From NCBI GenBank assembly GCA_943787925.1, contig CALSOH010000002.1, forward strand, positions 558,001-622,000: a stretch of DNA of 64,000 bases, in the 5' to 3' direction. The DNA is from TMED14 sp003507115 (GTDB lineage Bacteria > Bacteroidota > Bacteroidia > Flavobacteriales > Schleiferiaceae). How positions within the stretch are numbered: the first letter of the stretch is position 1; each line of letters begins with the position of its first letter. Below the pieces are notes generated by a model. It was not told where the DNA came from and did not search any database. It saw nothing but the letters and a program-made list of their open reading frames with translations. Of this stretch, positions 8,851-20,242 are shown in pieces. The translations under genes and the position numbers were made by a program.

Positions 8851-8983
8851 GAATAGGATGCGTATCAAAGCGAGCATGCGCCGAAAGTACATAAATCATG
8901 CCCCGAATTCAGGTCTTGGCATGGCATTTGTCCCCCATGGGGCTAAACATGCAGCCCCCTCCGGGGTTATGGGGTTACAAGTT

Positions 8984-11357
8984 ATGCGCCAAATCACATT
9001 TATCCTCGCCCTTTGGGGCTTTTTTCAGCCTGCCTGGGGACAGACGTACTACCCTCAGTGGCACCGTATCGGAAGCGAGCACCGGGGAATCCGTTCCATC
9101 CGCCATGGTGGTGGTGCAATCATCCTCGAAAACCTGGACTGCCACGACGAACCCCTACGGCTTCTACAGTTTGTCCGTACCCTCCGGAAAGGGCTATACC
9201 CTCGTCGTCTCGATGATCGGCTATGCCCCCTTTACCCTCAATTTGGGTGCCCGTGAGCACCAACCGAAAAGTAGACGTGGTCCTCCGGCGAGGAAGCCAC
9301 CCAACTCGGGGAAGTGGAAGTGGTTTCAGAACGGCTCAATAGCAACGTGACCACCACCGAGATGAGTGTGAGTTCCTTAACGGCCAAGGAAATCAAGAAG
9401 GTCCCGCAGCTCTTGGGCGAAACCGACATCATCCGAACGCTGACGCTGCTGCCGGGCGTTTCTACGGTGGGTGAAGGCGCGAGCGGGTTCAATGTGCGCG
9501 GGGGCAATGCCGACCAGAACCTCATCCTCCTCGACGAAGCGCCAGTCTACAACTCCTCCCACCTCTTTGGCTTCTTCAGCATCTTCAATGCGGACGCGGT
9601 CAAAGATGTCAAGCTCTACAAGGGGGGCATGCCCGCCAATTACGGGGGGCGCCTGTCTTCGGTTCTCGATGTGCGTCAAAAAGAAGGCAATGCCCAAAAA
9701 TTTGCCGGCACCGGGGGCATTGGACTCTTATCCAGCCGGCTCTTGCTGGAAGGTCCTATCGTCCAGGACAAGGTCAACTTTATGGTGGCGGGTCGCCGTT
9801 CCTACTTTGACCTCTTCTTTCCCTATTTCAATTCGCCCGAACTCGATAACACGACCATCTACTTTCTATGACCTCAACGTCAAGGTCAACGCCAAATTGA
9901 GCGAGAAGGACCGCGTGTTTGTCAGCTCCTATTTTGGGCGAGACCAGTTTGGCGCCTCCGATCTCTTTGATTTTGGTTGGGGCAACTGGACGAGCACCCT
10001 GCGGTGGAACCGCTTGATTAGCCCCAAACTCTTCTTCAATGCCACCGCCGTGTACTCGGACTACACCTATCAGTTGGGCACGCCCAAAGATGCTGATCCC
10101 GCCTTCATCTGGGATTCCCGTATTCAAAATTACGTGAGCAACCTGGGGTGGACCTGGTATGCCGATGCCGCCCACACGGTGGATTTTGGCGTCCAAAACA
10201 CCGCCTACGTCTTTCACCCCGGTCAAATCTCAGGCGTATTCAGTTTGGAGCTTCAAAAAGAATATGCCACCGAACCGGCTCTCTACGTCAGCGACGATTG
10301 GCGCATCACGGATATGCTGACGGCCACCTACGGTTTGCGCTACAGCACCTTCTTCAATGTGGGGTCCCGGGACATTCAGAACTACAGCAATCCCGAAAAT
10401 CCGACGGATCTGGAATCGACAGGGCTCACCGCCTATGGCCCGGGGGAAATCATCGCCTCCTTCACCGGACTTGCTGGCTTGGAACCTCGCCTCGCACTCA
10501 ACTACCAGGTCGGGCCCAAGGCTTCCTTGAAAGCGAGTTACAACCGCTCCCGACAGTACCTCCACCTCATCAGCAACAACACGACGGCCACCCCGGTCAA
10601 TGTTTGGCGCCCCGCGGGCAAGTTTATCGCCCCCGCCACCGTAGACCAGGTAGCACTCGGTTGGGCCCAAAATTATGGCGAGTCGGGCGTCCGCCTGGGC
10701 ATTGAGGTCTACTACAAAGAATTCCAAGACCTTTTGGATTATAAGGACGGCGCGGATTTGATCTTTACGGAATACATCGAAACGCAACTCCTCCGGGGCG
10801 ATGGCCGTGCGTACGGAGCCGAATTCCTTCTCGAAAAGAAAACCGGGGCCGTGACCGGCTGGTTGGGCTACACCCTATCTCGGACCGAGCGCATCGTCGA
10901 TGGCGGAACGCGCCAGACACGCATCAACAACGGCGAGTGGTATCCAGCCAACTACGACAAGCTTCACGACCTCAACCTGGTCGCCAACTGGAGCATCAAC
11001 AGAGCCTGGGAAGTAGGCGGAAACTTCGCCTACCAATCCGGGCGCCCCATCACCTACCCGGATTCCCGCGCGGAATTTGAGGGCATGTACTTCCCCGTGT
11101 ACACCAACCGCAATGGCGCCCGCACACCGGCGAGCCACCGCTTAGACCTCTCTGCCACCTACACCTTGGGCACGAAGAAACCCAAAAAGGCCTGGGAATC
11201 CTCCTTGGCCTTTGGCGCCTACAACGTCTACGGCCGCCGCAACCCCTACAGCATTTTCTTCCGGGCTGACTTCAGCCAGCCCACCAATGTCCAGGCCTAC
11301 CGCTTGTCCATTTTTGGCTCCGTCATTCCCTACTTCACCTACAATTTTACCTTCTGA
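8984..11357 (+). CDS. TonB-dependent receptor with carboxypeptidase-like domain, frameshifted
   Basis: The start at 8984 gives a signal peptide (MRQITFILALWGFF, cleavage near AWGQ). The reading then moves frame near 9050, 9250, 9297 and 9870, each time as if one extra base were present. The reconstructed chain has a CarboxypepD_reg-like beta-sandwich (LSGTVSEASTGESVPSAMVV, YGFYSLSVP), the TonB plug (LLPGVSTVGEGASGFNVRGG, DEAPVYNSSHLFGF) and a C-terminal barrel ending in YFTYNFTF. The intact C-terminal part is 9870-11357. It imports a ligand across the outer membrane with TonB energy; the ligand is unknown. The stop overlaps the start of the DUF4249 gene (TGATG), the usual partner. Four same-direction shifts could be decay or assembly error. 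Confidence 0.85.
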
Positions 11358-12217
11358 TGCGCACCCCTCGTTCCCTTTTTCTATGGACCGCAGCCGCCAG
11401 TCTCGCGTGGGTAAGTTGCCAAGATCCCATTGATCTCACTTTGCCCGATGGCGAAACCCGCCTCATTGTCAATGGCTCGGTGGGAGATAGCACGCCCGTG
11501 TATGCCGATTTGAGTTGGAGTGTCAACTACTTGAGCGAAGACCCGAATCCCGCCGTCGAAGACGCCACCGTGGTCCTCTTTGAAAATGGCCTTCCCGTGG
11601 ACACCCTCGTACACATCGCCGCGGGGCACTACGCGGGCCAATTCCGCGCCACGTATGCCCAGAGTTACCACATCCAAGTGCAGATTGCCGAAAACGGGGA
11701 TCTCCCCTTTGGCACCTGGCGATCGGCCCCCGAAGCGCTAGGCCGTTGCAATCCATTTGACTCGGTGTACAGCGCCTTTGTTCCGCGTGCCCCCTTCGTC
11801 CGCGAGGGCTACTATGTCTACGCCCACTGGAGCGAAGCTCCGGGCCCCGGAGATACCTACCGCGCACGCGTTTGGCGCAACGACACCTTGGAGAATGCTC
11901 CCTTCAACTTGCAAGTCTTTGATGACGGTTTCTTGGATGGCCGCTCCAACAACGGCATCGACCTCCCCGAAATCGAGGTCGCCGGCCCAGATTCGGTGGG
12001 GGTGACCTACACGCTCGAAATTGGCAGCATCCCCTTGGGTCTCTTCAGTTATTTACAACTCTTGCGCGAACAGACCCTCCAGGTCGGCGGCCTCTTTGAC
12101 CCCCCGCCCGCCCCCATCGTGGGCAACATCTACCGCGAAGGAGCGCCAGAGGACTATGCCTTGGGATACTTCTATCCTTCCGCGCGCCGCCAAGTTTCCT
12201 GGACGATCACGCCCTAG
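11357..12217 (+). CDS. DUF4249 outer-membrane lipoprotein
   Basis: 286 residues. The N-terminus is a lipoprotein signal with the lipobox AWVSC (Cys ~21) followed by QDPIDLTLPDGETRLIVNG, the typical opening of DUF4249. The rest is beta-rich, with WSVNYL and EDATVVLFENG, and ends in a short C-terminal strand. DUF4249 lipoproteins in Bacteroidota are coded directly after TonB-dependent receptors and are thought to be their surface partners, by analogy with SusD-like proteins. The start overlaps the receptor stop by one base, so translation is probably coupled. Unlike the receptor gene it is intact. Confidence 0.88.
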   Translation: MRTPRSLFLWTAAASLAWVSCQDPIDLTLPDGETRLIVNGSVGDSTPVYADLSWSVNYLSEDPNPAVEDATVVLFENGLPVDTLVHIAAGHYAGQFRATYAQSYHIQVQIAENGDLPFGTWRSAPEALGRCNPFDSVYSAFVPRAPFVREGYYVYAHWSEAPGPGDTYRARVWRNDTLENAPFNLQVFDDGFLDGRSNNGIDLPEIEVAGPDSVGVTYTLEIGSIPLGLFSYLQLLREQTLQVGGLFDPPPAPIVGNIYREGAPEDYALGYFYPSARRQVSWTITP

Positions 12218-12237
12218 TGCATCCCGCGGACATCCGT

Positions 12238-12245
12238 TACCTTTG
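12238..12245 (+). promoter_or_regulatory. Bacteroidota -7 box (TACCTTTG) before mscS-like gene
   Basis: TACCTTTG fits the Bacteroidota TAnnTTTG box. The ATG at 12251 follows after five bases, so transcription would start at or next to the start codon. This favours ATG 12251 over the earlier ATG at 12245. Confidence 0.6.
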
Positions 12246-12250
12246 TGGCT

Positions 12251-13528
12251 ATGGATCCCTCTTCAATCAATCCGGGCCACTGGACTCGTGAACTGCTCGA
12301 AGCCCAAGGCCTTTCTGAACCTCTGATCGCCGGCTTGACGATCACCGTGGACTTTATTGTACTCGTAATGGCCAGCCTATTGGCCGATTTTGTCGCGCGC
12401 AGCATTCTCATGCGGGTGATTCGACGCTTTGTGTTGCGCACCAAAGCGACGTGGGACGATCAGTTTTTGAAGGAAAAGGTCTTTGAGGGGCTCGTGCATC
12501 TCTTGCCCACTTTGTTGATTCGCGGGTTTGTTCCCGTGGTGTTTGAGCACGCCGAAGCCTGGATTGCCCCTCTACAAAAAGGCTTGGATTTCCTTTTGGT
12601 GTATCAAATCGCCTTGCTGGTCAACCGCACGGCGCGAGCCACGGGCCATGTCTTGGAGGACCAAGAGCAATTCAAGGATAAGCCCATCCGCACCCTGCTT
12701 TCCGTGGTCCAATTCCTGACTTGGTTCATTGCCATTTTGGGGATTATTTCGGTCGCCTCGGGCACCCCCTTAGGCACCTTATTAGCCGGAATGGCCGGTG
12801 CCACCGCCATTATTATTTTGATTTTTCAAGATGCCATCAACGGACTACTGGCCAACTTCCAAATCGCCATGTACGACTTGCTGCGCAAAGGCGACTGGAT
12901 CACCTTTGAGCGCTTTGGCGTCGACGGCGATGTGATCAGCGTGGACCTCACCACCGTCAAAATCAAAAACTTTGACAACACGATTTCGAGTGTTCCCGCC
13001 AAAGCCTTTGTCACGGACAGCTTCGTGAACTGGCGGGGGATGCAGGTAGCCAATGTGCGCCGAATCAAGCGCAACCTGGTCATTGATTTGGATTCCGTGC
13101 AGTTCTGCAGTGACGAACTTCTTGCCTCTCTCTCAGGCATTGAGCGCGTCCGTGACTACATCCAAGCCCGCCAAGCCGAAATTGCCCAACACAATGTCAC
13201 CATCGGCGCGGACAAGTCGCAACCCGTCAACGGCCGGCACATGACCAACCTCGGAGTCTTTCGGATCTACGCCACCCACTATTTGAAAGAACACGCCCAA
13301 GTGTCGGACGAGCACTCCCTGATGGTCCGACAACTCCAACCTTTAGGTACGGGCGTTCCCCTGGAGATCTACTGCTTTGCCAAGGAAATTAGCTGGGTGC
13401 CCTACGAAGGCATCGTCAGCGATATTTTTGACCACCTCATTGCGGCAGCGCCCGCCTTTGGACTTCGCCTCTACCAAGCCCCCACTTCCCGGAGCGGCTA
13501 CATGGGAACCAACGCGGGCCAGGCCTAA
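12251..13528 (+). CDS. Mechanosensitive ion channel, MscS family (YbdG-like)
   Basis: 425 residues. Several N-terminal membrane helices (FIVLVMASLLADFVAR, a second pair at ~90-190) lead to the pore helix and MscS beta-domain. The pore region is GTPLGTLLAGMAGATAII, followed by IIILIFQDAINGLLANFQI, then KGDWITFERFGVDGDVISV and VPAKAFVTDSFVNW in place of the usual 'VPN' segment. The C-terminal cytoplasmic domain includes the long insertion seen in YbdG-type channels. Such channels release solutes on osmotic downshock. It lies 3 bases before ruvC and is probably co-transcribed with it, although the functions are unrelated. Confidence 0.88.
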   Translation: MDPSSINPGHWTRELLEAQGLSEPLIAGLTITVDFIVLVMASLLADFVARSILMRVIRRFVLRTKATWDDQFLKEKVFEGLVHLLPTLLIRGFVPVVFEHAEAWIAPLQKGLDFLLVYQIALLVNRTARATGHVLEDQEQFKDKPIRTLLSVVQFLTWFIAILGIISVASGTPLGTLLAGMAGATAIIILIFQDAINGLLANFQIAMYDLLRKGDWITFERFGVDGDVISVDLTTVKIKNFDNTISSVPAKAFVTDSFVNWRGMQVANVRRIKRNLVIDLDSVQFCSDELLASLSGIERVRDYIQARQAEIAQHNVTIGADKSQPVNGRHMTNLGVFRIYATHYLKEHAQVSDEHSLMVRQLQPLGTGVPLEIYCFAKEISWVPYEGIVSDIFDHLIAAAPAFGLRLYQAPTSRSGYMGTNAGQA

Positions 13529-13531
13529 ACC

Positions 13532-14125
13532 ATGATCATCCTCGGCGTAGACCCCGGCACTGTGGTCCTCGGCTATGGGATTATTCGCGTGGAAGGCAAA
13601 AAGTTGACCTGCTTGACGCTGGATGCCCTCAAATTGGACGCCAAAAAAGACCCTTTTGAGCGGCTGGCGGACATTCATGCAGCCATCGCCGAGCTGTTTG
13701 CCACCTACCACCCCGACCAAATGGCGATGGAGGCGCCTTTCTTTGGGAAGAATATTCAATCCATGCTCAAATTGGGCCGTGCTCAAGGCGTCATTATGTC
13801 CGCTGGGCTCTCAGCCGGTATTCCCGTGGTGGAGTACTCGCCGCGAAAGGTCAAGCAAGCCATTACAGGGAATGGGGCGGCGAGCAAAGAGCAAGTGAGC
13901 GGCATGCTCCAGCACATCTACGGATTGGAATCCATGCCCAAGGTGCTGGACGCCACGGACGGACTCGCAGTGGCCACCTGCCACGCCTACGCCGTCGGAT
14001 CTCCGATACAGGCCTCCATGTCGGCCAACAAGCTCAAAAAAGCACCCAAAGGGAAAGGAAAAGGATCTTGGTCTCAATTCCTGAGTCAAAATCCCGACCG
14101 ACTCCAAGGCGGAAAATCAGAGTAA
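13532..14125 (+). CDS. ruvC: Holliday junction resolvase RuvC
   Basis: 197 residues. The first catalytic Asp is in ILGVDPGTVVLGYGII, the Glu in MAMEAPFFGKN and the late acidic pair in VLDATDGLAVATCHAY. RuvC cuts four-way DNA junctions made by recombination, working with RuvAB. Bacteroidota RuvC proteins often carry a basic tail; here it is KKAPKGKGKGSW and beyond, about 25 residues longer than the minimal enzyme. It follows the mscS-like gene at 3 bases. Confidence 0.95.
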   Translation: MIILGVDPGTVVLGYGIIRVEGKKLTCLTLDALKLDAKKDPFERLADIHAAIAELFATYHPDQMAMEAPFFGKNIQSMLKLGRAQGVIMSAGLSAGIPVVEYSPRKVKQAITGNGAASKEQVSGMLQHIYGLESMPKVLDATDGLAVATCHAYAVGSPIQASMSANKLKKAPKGKGKGSWSQFLSQNPDRLQGGKSE

Positions 14126-14213
14126 ATCACACGGGACGGATCGCTATGTCGCAAGGATGGGAGCCTCCCGTTTCTCCGACAGTCAGGCCCAGGAAGAATT
14201 CACAAGCCTACGA

Positions 14214-14624
14214 TTAGTGGAGGATGTCCTCCGAGACTTCGTGGGCGATGAGGGCCGCAATTTCTTCCATGACCTCAGGTGCCAACTGCAACTTGGGGTG
14301 GGCAAAATTTAATTCCTCTTCGGTTCGCAAAGGGACCAAATGGATGTGCGCATGGGGGACTTCAAAGCCCAAGACGGCTACGCCCACCCGATTGCATGGA
14401 ATGGTCGCGTCAATCGCCTTGGCCACTTTATGAGCAAAGGCCCACAGAGCAAGAAATTCGTCTTCCGGTAAATCGAATAGACGGTCTACCTCCATCTTAG
14501 GCACCACAAGTGTGTGCCCCTTGGATAAGGGACGGATATCCAAAAAGGCCATGGCATGGTCACACTCCGCAATCTTGTAGCAGGGGATGTCGCCTTGAAT
14601 GATTTTGGTAAAAATGGAGGACAT
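14214..14624 (-). CDS. HIT family hydrolase (histidine triad)
   Basis: 136 residues. N-terminal MSSIFTKIIQGDIPCYKI and DIRPLSKGHTLVVPK are typical of the HINT branch, and the triad HAHIHLVPL carries the nucleotide-binding histidines. Family members hydrolyse nucleoside phosphoramidates or similar in the cytoplasm. It lies 12 bases after greA on the same strand, a common arrangement in this phylum (greA then HIT). Confidence 0.93.
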   Translation of the reverse strand: MSSIFTKIIQGDIPCYKIAECDHAMAFLDIRPLSKGHTLVVPKMEVDRLFDLPEDEFLALWAFAHKVAKAIDATIPCNRVGVAVLGFEVPHAHIHLVPLRTEEELNFAHPKLQLAPEVMEEIAALIAHEVSEDILH

Positions 14625-14636
14625 GTGGTGGTGAAC

Positions 14637-15108
14637 TTAACGAGAAATTTCGAGAATCTCGAGCTTCATCGTTCCATTTGGGACGTGAATCTCTACGATT
14701 TCCCCGGCACTGCGTCCGAGAAGACCCCGGCCAATGGGACTACTCACAGATATTCTACCTGTTTTCAAATCTGCTTCTTGCTCCGCGACCAGGGTATACG
14801 TGAACTCCATCTTATTGGCGGGATTCCGCAGTTTGACCTTGGACAAGATAAGCACCTTGCTCATGTCTAGTTGGCTCTCATCCACGATGCGCGCATTGGC
14901 CATGACCTCCTCCATCTTGGCAATCTTTAGTTCGAGCAGACCTTGAGCCTCCTTGGCTGCATCATACTCTGCATTCTCGCTCAAGTCGCCTTTGTCACGT
15001 GCCTCGGCGATTTGCGCAGAAATGCGCCCTCGCTCCACCGAACGCAGGTGATCGAGGTCTTCTTTGAGCTTTTTAAAGCCTTCGGGGGTCAGAGTAGGAA
15101 ACGGACAT
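14637..15108 (-). CDS. greA: Transcription elongation factor GreA (one frameshift)
   Basis: From the ATG at 15108 the coding strand gives MSVSY and, after one surplus base near 15093, LTPEGFKKLKEDLDHLRSVE, the canonical GreA start. The rest continues in one frame: RISAQIAEARDKGDLSENAE (tip of the coiled coil with the acidic residues), then the FKBP-like domain (ISVSSPIGRGLLGRSAGEIV). The restored length is about 156 residues, normal for GreA. It rescues backtracked RNA polymerase by stimulating transcript cleavage. A strongly conserved gene broken by a single base is best explained as a consensus error, and so tells how to read the other shifts in this window. Confidence 0.9.
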
Positions 15109-15130
15109 ACGAGTCGAAGGATTAAACGAG

Positions 15131-15158
15131 AATGAGATCCCTGACTGGGGATCTCATT
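15131..15158. terminator. Hairpin between the PorV-like gene and greA
   Basis: An 11-bp inverted repeat (AATGAGATCCC and its complement) around a short loop. There is only a weak T stretch on the minus strand, so it may be a terminator for the PorV-like gene or just an RNA-stabilising hairpin. Confidence 0.5.
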
Positions 15159-15185
15159 CCGTGAAAGGTAGGAAACTTTGGATAC

Positions 15186-16238
15186 TTACAAGACCAAGGT
15201 CGCGCCCAGGGTGTGAATACCCCTGCAAAGGCAGAGTTCGTCAACCGATAGGCGTAGCTCAAGCTCAGCTTGGACGTGCCGCCGGTCGGGGCATTCACAC
15301 GTGAATCCCATCGCCGGCCCGGCAAACGCTTCCGTTGCCATGCCGTCATAGCGGTTGTCAAACAGCCGCATACGAGGCACGCACTTGGAAAATGTCGTTG
15401 TGGTCAAATTCCACTCCCTGCCGTGAACTGGTCCTTTCTTGAACGAATTCGAGATGAAGTTGCCCGCCACGTGCAGAGCGGTTCTTCGCTGTCCAGGTCA
15501 AAACGCTTAGCGGCTACGCCAATTGCCAGCTGCGTGGGCAATTCGAACTGCTCGGTGCGGCTGTCGAACGTCGTGGTGTGGGAACCCTGTGGGTACCGGT
15601 AAGCACGATCGCCATGCCGTCGCCGTTGTACCCAAACGAGGGGCCAATGTTCCGCAGCGTGATGCCAAAGCGGAAATCCCGCTCTTCGCACCGGTCACAT
15701 ACTGAACGCCCGCGTCGAAGCACACACCCGTCGCCGTCAAGTTGCTGATGCTCGAATTGTACAGCTTGATGTTGACCCCGCCATAGATGCTTTGGGTGAA
15801 CTTCTTCGCATACGCCATGCCAATGATGGTCGCAGGTAGGGCTGAAAGTATCCCGCGCCGCCATCGGGCAATTCGGTCGTGGTGACCTCAATCTGGCCGT
15901 AGTTCATGTTGGTCACGTGGATCCCCAGCACCCCGTCATTGCCCGAGGGCGTTGCCAAGGAAGCCGAGTTCAGCTGAATCCCGCTTCCGACCAACCACTG
16001 GCTGTTGGCAAACCCGGCTTGTCAGCCCCGTGGTGAAGGCCATGCCCGCGATATTGCCGTACATCGCCTCGAGCCCCATCACGTTGGCGGTATTGCCTTC
16101 GGACCACCCAGCGGTACGCGCCCATGGGTTAATCAAAAGTTCTGATGCGCCCGCGGAACCTGAACGAACAGGATTTCCCGCAAAGAGTGCCGTACCGGCA
16201 GCGACGAGGGCGAAAGTGGCGATATATTTTTTCATCAT
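15186..16238 (-). CDS. PorV/PorQ-family outer-membrane protein, frameshifted
   Basis: Start at the ATG pair 16235-16238, giving a signal peptide (MMKKYIATFALVAAGTALFA). About six frame changes follow (near 16030, 15960, 15830, 15680, 15560 and 15380). The pieces align to one chain typical of the family: GSAGASELLINPWARTAGWS, GLEAMYGNIAGMAFTTG, VTNMNYGQIEVTTTELPDGG, YGGVNIKLYNSSISNLTATG, FDAGVQYVTG, FRFGITLRNIGPSFGYNGDG and a C-terminal strand HTLGATLVL. PorV-type barrels shuttle T9SS cargo from the translocon to the cell surface. This copy follows a T9SS cargo gene by ~10 bases, so it may serve that cargo. It need not be the main PorV. Confidence 0.8.
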
Positions 16239-16247
16239 TTCCATGTC

Positions 16248-19200
16248 TTAGAATCCAGTGGGGTCAAAGGGACGGAGTGTTCCGAAGAACTTAATGACTT
16301 TCTCTCCGACACCCGGAGCGTCAATGTGAATCAAGTACACACCACTTGCGATGGGGACACTCATAGTTGTTCTTCAAATCCCAATACATCCACGTATCGG
16401 TATTGGATTTGCGCAAGGTCCGAACTAAAGCGCCTTCCACCGTGTAAATGCTGACGGTACAATTCTCCGGAAGGTTGGTCACCTTCACCAAATTGTCCAG
16501 CTGGGACTGTTCGTAGGCCGATAAGCTGAAATAGGGGTTCGGAACGACGCGGATGTTGTCCAGCGCGCTCGCCGCCACCATCATTGTTGCCCTTGTCCGT
16601 TGCGACATTGTTCGTGTTGAACTGGTACAGCGGGTTGCTGTTGTTCGTGCCATCCGTTTCGTACCGCTCATAGGGGCGCGCCATGCGGATGCGCACGCGC
16701 GCGTCTGAAGGCATATCCGTGTACAAGGTCTACGGTCCTCAAAGCGGCGATCCATCAGCGGAATGCTCACCCACATCAAGCTCTTCGTGACCTTGTTTCG
16801 GTTGAGGATTTGGCCCATGTTATTCAACTCTGTATACAGGGGGTTGTTGAGCTCATCAGCATCCAGCGTAGTCCAAAGGCACTTTAGAGAGGCCCTGCTG
16901 GTAAGTACGGTCCGAACACATAGATGTAGTGCTGTCCGCCAAACTTATAACCGCCTGTGACGGGATCCGCTGGGAAAGTGGAAACGCGCGAGGAGGGGTT
17001 GAACAGCATGTCGTTTCCGTTGTCGCCCACCATCCAGGAGTTCTCACCAAAGGCGATGTTCAAGCGGGTACCGGTTTCAACGTCAATGGCATAGCCAGGG
17101 AACCAAGACCAACCTGTGCTCGCTGAGCTGCGCACCAACTCGCCACTCGCGTTCTTGTCCCAGCTCGCACCGGCACGCAAACGCCATTTGCGAACAGCGC
17201 CCTCGGTCAAATCTTGGTCTTCACCCATTTCCAATACGGGAACACGGGTCCACTTTGTGTGGTCCTTCGTGAAGACGATGTCCACGGAGTGAAGCTCACG
17301 CGGGTTCATCCGGGCAGAGAACGCAGATTGCGAAGAGTCGGCTGGACCCATGCCGTAGATATTATTTCCTGCGTCGTATCCTCGGCCGAGGTAGCTGACA
17401 TACGGGAAGGGTCCCCATGTTCCACCCACGATATTCGTGAACAATCCTTTCGGATCATTGGGGTAATCGCGGTAGTAGGAACCCGGTTTAGATGTAATAT
17501 CATTTTGACCTGATAAAATCCAGTTCCGCGGGCTGTAGCTATCGTCATCCTTCACACCAGATAACCACGTTTGCGTGGGATCTTCAAAGATGATTTCTGA
17601 CTCCAAGATTCCTGCATTCCGAGAATTATTCGGGTCATTTCCTGGATTCTCCTGATCGCGAATTTCCACGCTCAATCCCAGTTCTGGGATGATTTGCTCG
17701 TTGATGAAGGAAATGGCCGTCATGGACGTCGTAATGATATTGCCGGCACCGTCTTCGACCTGCCAATTCGCATTGGGCCCTGTGCCATCAAAGCGAAGGA
17801 CAAAATTACCCTTCGGTACGTTCAGAGGGTCGACCACTTTCACGTTGACCGGACCATAGCCACTCTTGTAGGTGGGATGGCTCAAGATGAAATTGTTCAC
17901 AATCGCTCGTTCTGAAGCAGAATCCAACTCCAGGGCATTTCCCCCGTTGCCCATTCCCTCGATCCGGGTGATGATGGGGCTATATCCGTATCCAGAATTC
18001 TGAACGGTACCTCCCGCCTCCGAATCCACGAGGTGGGGGATGCCTTCATATTTCTTCACGTTGTTCCGACCCGCCAAGAAGGGTTTGCGTTGTCCGCTAG
18101 GATGCAAGACTTGGTCAAACGGCTCGTACTCGTTGTACGCATAGGCCACCACCGTGAAATAGTACGGGGTATGATTCACCAAGCGACGATCCGTTCCCGT
18201 GGCAAAGGCGTCCTCTTTGACCAAGAAGCTCATCTTGATCCCTGCATCGTTGTACTCGAGCGTCATGTCTTGAGGAATCAACAATTCCAAGTCGGGATCT
18301 AGTTCCCAGTTGATCAAACGCTCGATGCCATTTTTAATGTCGCATTGCGCGATCAAGCGAGCTTGGTTTGGATCGTAGCGGTCACCGACAGAAGCGTTGG
18401 CATTGGCCATTTGGAAGATTTGGAATCCTTCAAACTTGTACGTATTGTCAGAGAAAGGAATCAGCGGATCCTCTTCTTCGTAATCGAGAAGCTGATTGTT
18501 TTGACCATCTCGGTAGCTCAACATAATGACCAACTCGCGATCCAATTCTTGAATTTCCATGTCGGGGGCATCCGGACCATTCAAAATTTGGAAGCAATTG
18601 TCAAACAAGCTTTGAGCTTTGTCATCAGCAATCAGGATTTTCTCCACGGAAGCGAACAAATCGGCCTTGTTGTAGTCGCGCTCCCATACACAACCAGTAG
18701 TAATGAAGTTTAGCGCGCCTGGAGCTAATGAGAACGGGCCCGCATTGTGCAAACCACGCTTGTCTTCTGAGTTGTTGGGAGATTCATACCAGTTTTGCGA
18801 CGCGACAGGAGCCGCGTTGCCCGTGGTATCGTAGGTGTCGCCAGGATATGCAAAGAGCGTCACCAAGCCGGAACCATCCGCCGTAAAGCCATCCCCATTG
18901 GCGGGGTTACCCGGACCCGAAGGGGTCTCTACGACCAAGGGGTTGCCGTTCTTCCAGCGAGACTGCATGAAGTTGTAGTATTCTGCCGCCGTGCTGGGGT
19001 TACCTGAGAAAGCGGATCCGGTGTTGTTGTAGTACATGAAACCGGACATGATGATTCGCTCGTTGACGCCCGTGACCGGGTTTTCTGCCTGGCAGTCCCC
19101 GTTGTCGTCGCGGACACCGTCAACACATCCGTCACGGTCGTTGTCCAATCCGTCAAAGTAGTCCGCAAAGGGACCTTGGAAGAAGTCAAAGCCCACCGCA

Positions 19201-20221
19201 GGGGGGTTCAAACCATAACCCAACGGGCCTTCATCATTTAAATCAGAGTTGTAGCAATATCCCAATCCACGAGGAATGTCACATCCAATGATGTCATCCA
19301 GGTAGTTGCCCAAATCTGGGTCAAACCAGGTGGAGAAGAACGTGTTGGTCAAGCGGAAAGTTGACTTGTTCACAATCCGATAATTGTTGAACGTCATGTT
19401 GTTGATTTCGTCGTTCGTGGCAAACGCAAATGCTTGGGCACGAATTTCAAAACCCAGCGCTCCGGCAGAAGTCTCGGTGTGAATATTTCCGCGGTCGTTG
19501 TACACCCACCAGATGGTTTGGTCTCCGTAGAGCACGTCGGTTTCTTTTCGGCGGCAGTCAAACTGACGGTCCAAATCATAGGCTGGATAATCCTCCAGGG
19601 GGTCATAGCGCTGGTCGCCGTCCAAATCAATGAAGGGAGCCAACGTGTAGGGCAGTTCACCTTCTGCCCCGTGGGCAGGCCACTCCAAAATGATGTCGGG
19701 AATGTTCCCTTCGTAGCCGGGGAATTTGTCTCCTACATTACAGTCTGGGTCATTCTTGCAAAGCAACCAAGCTCGGTGCATTTCAACCTCTTCGCGAGTA
19801 ATGATCCATTGCTTGTCATACTTGTCGCAGATTTCTTTGTTCACAGAGGCTAGTCCATCCGTAGACAAGGGGCCAGGCCAGTAATCCACTCCCCGAGAAC
19901 GGTAGGTCACCGCGGCTAGTTTGAGCTGATTACCCTCGTCCAATCCACCCAGCCACAAGGCTCCGGCGAACATGGAGTGCTTTCCACCCCCTTTGGGAAC
20001 TTCGTATCGGGCCGTATTCAAATCCCACCACATATCGCCCCCACCAAGAATGGTAGCGCGCACGTTGTTGATGTTTAAATCGACTGGGCGCGTGCAGGTT
20101 GGCACAATTCCTCCACAGTCTTGTTCGACAATCCACTTGCGCCCGCCGGGTTGATATCGGGACGCGCCAACAAAGAGGCCGCGGAGGCCACCCATGCTAA
20201 ACCAAATAGAATCTTCTTCAT
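16248..20221 (-). CDS. Large T9SS cargo protein with C-terminal sorting domain, frameshifted
   Basis: About 1320 residues. The start at 20221 gives MKKILFGLAWVASAASLLA then RPDINPAG; one shift near 20140 joins it to the long intact frame 16884-20140. That frame has NINNVRATILGGGDMWWDL, GKHSMFAGALWLGG and acidic calcium-site-like stretches (DLDGDQRYDPLEDYPAYDL, DGLDNDRDGC). Four or five shifts between 16330 and 16890 interrupt the end, which restores to NIRVVPNPYFSLSAYEQ, TVSIYTVEGALVRTL, ASGVYLIHIDAPG, EKVIKFFG: a type A T9SS sorting domain. It is therefore predicted to be exported and attached to the cell surface. I know this family as a conserved Bacteroidota protein of unknown role coded with a TonB receptor and a PorV-like barrel. 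The same trio is present here. Confidence 0.8.
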
Positions 20222-20242
20222 AGGAATACGGAATTCAATCTT

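Noticed and set aside
6997..8856. Open frame of 619 codons on the plus strand, opposite prc
   Set aside because: It lies wholly antisense to a complete, motif-bearing protease gene; long antisense frames are common in GC-rich genes, and its product has no recognisable domain.
15090..15096. Programmed frameshift in greA
   Set aside because: GreA is not known to be frameshift-regulated, there is no slippery heptamer or pseudoknot evident, and similar one-base surpluses occur in unrelated genes.
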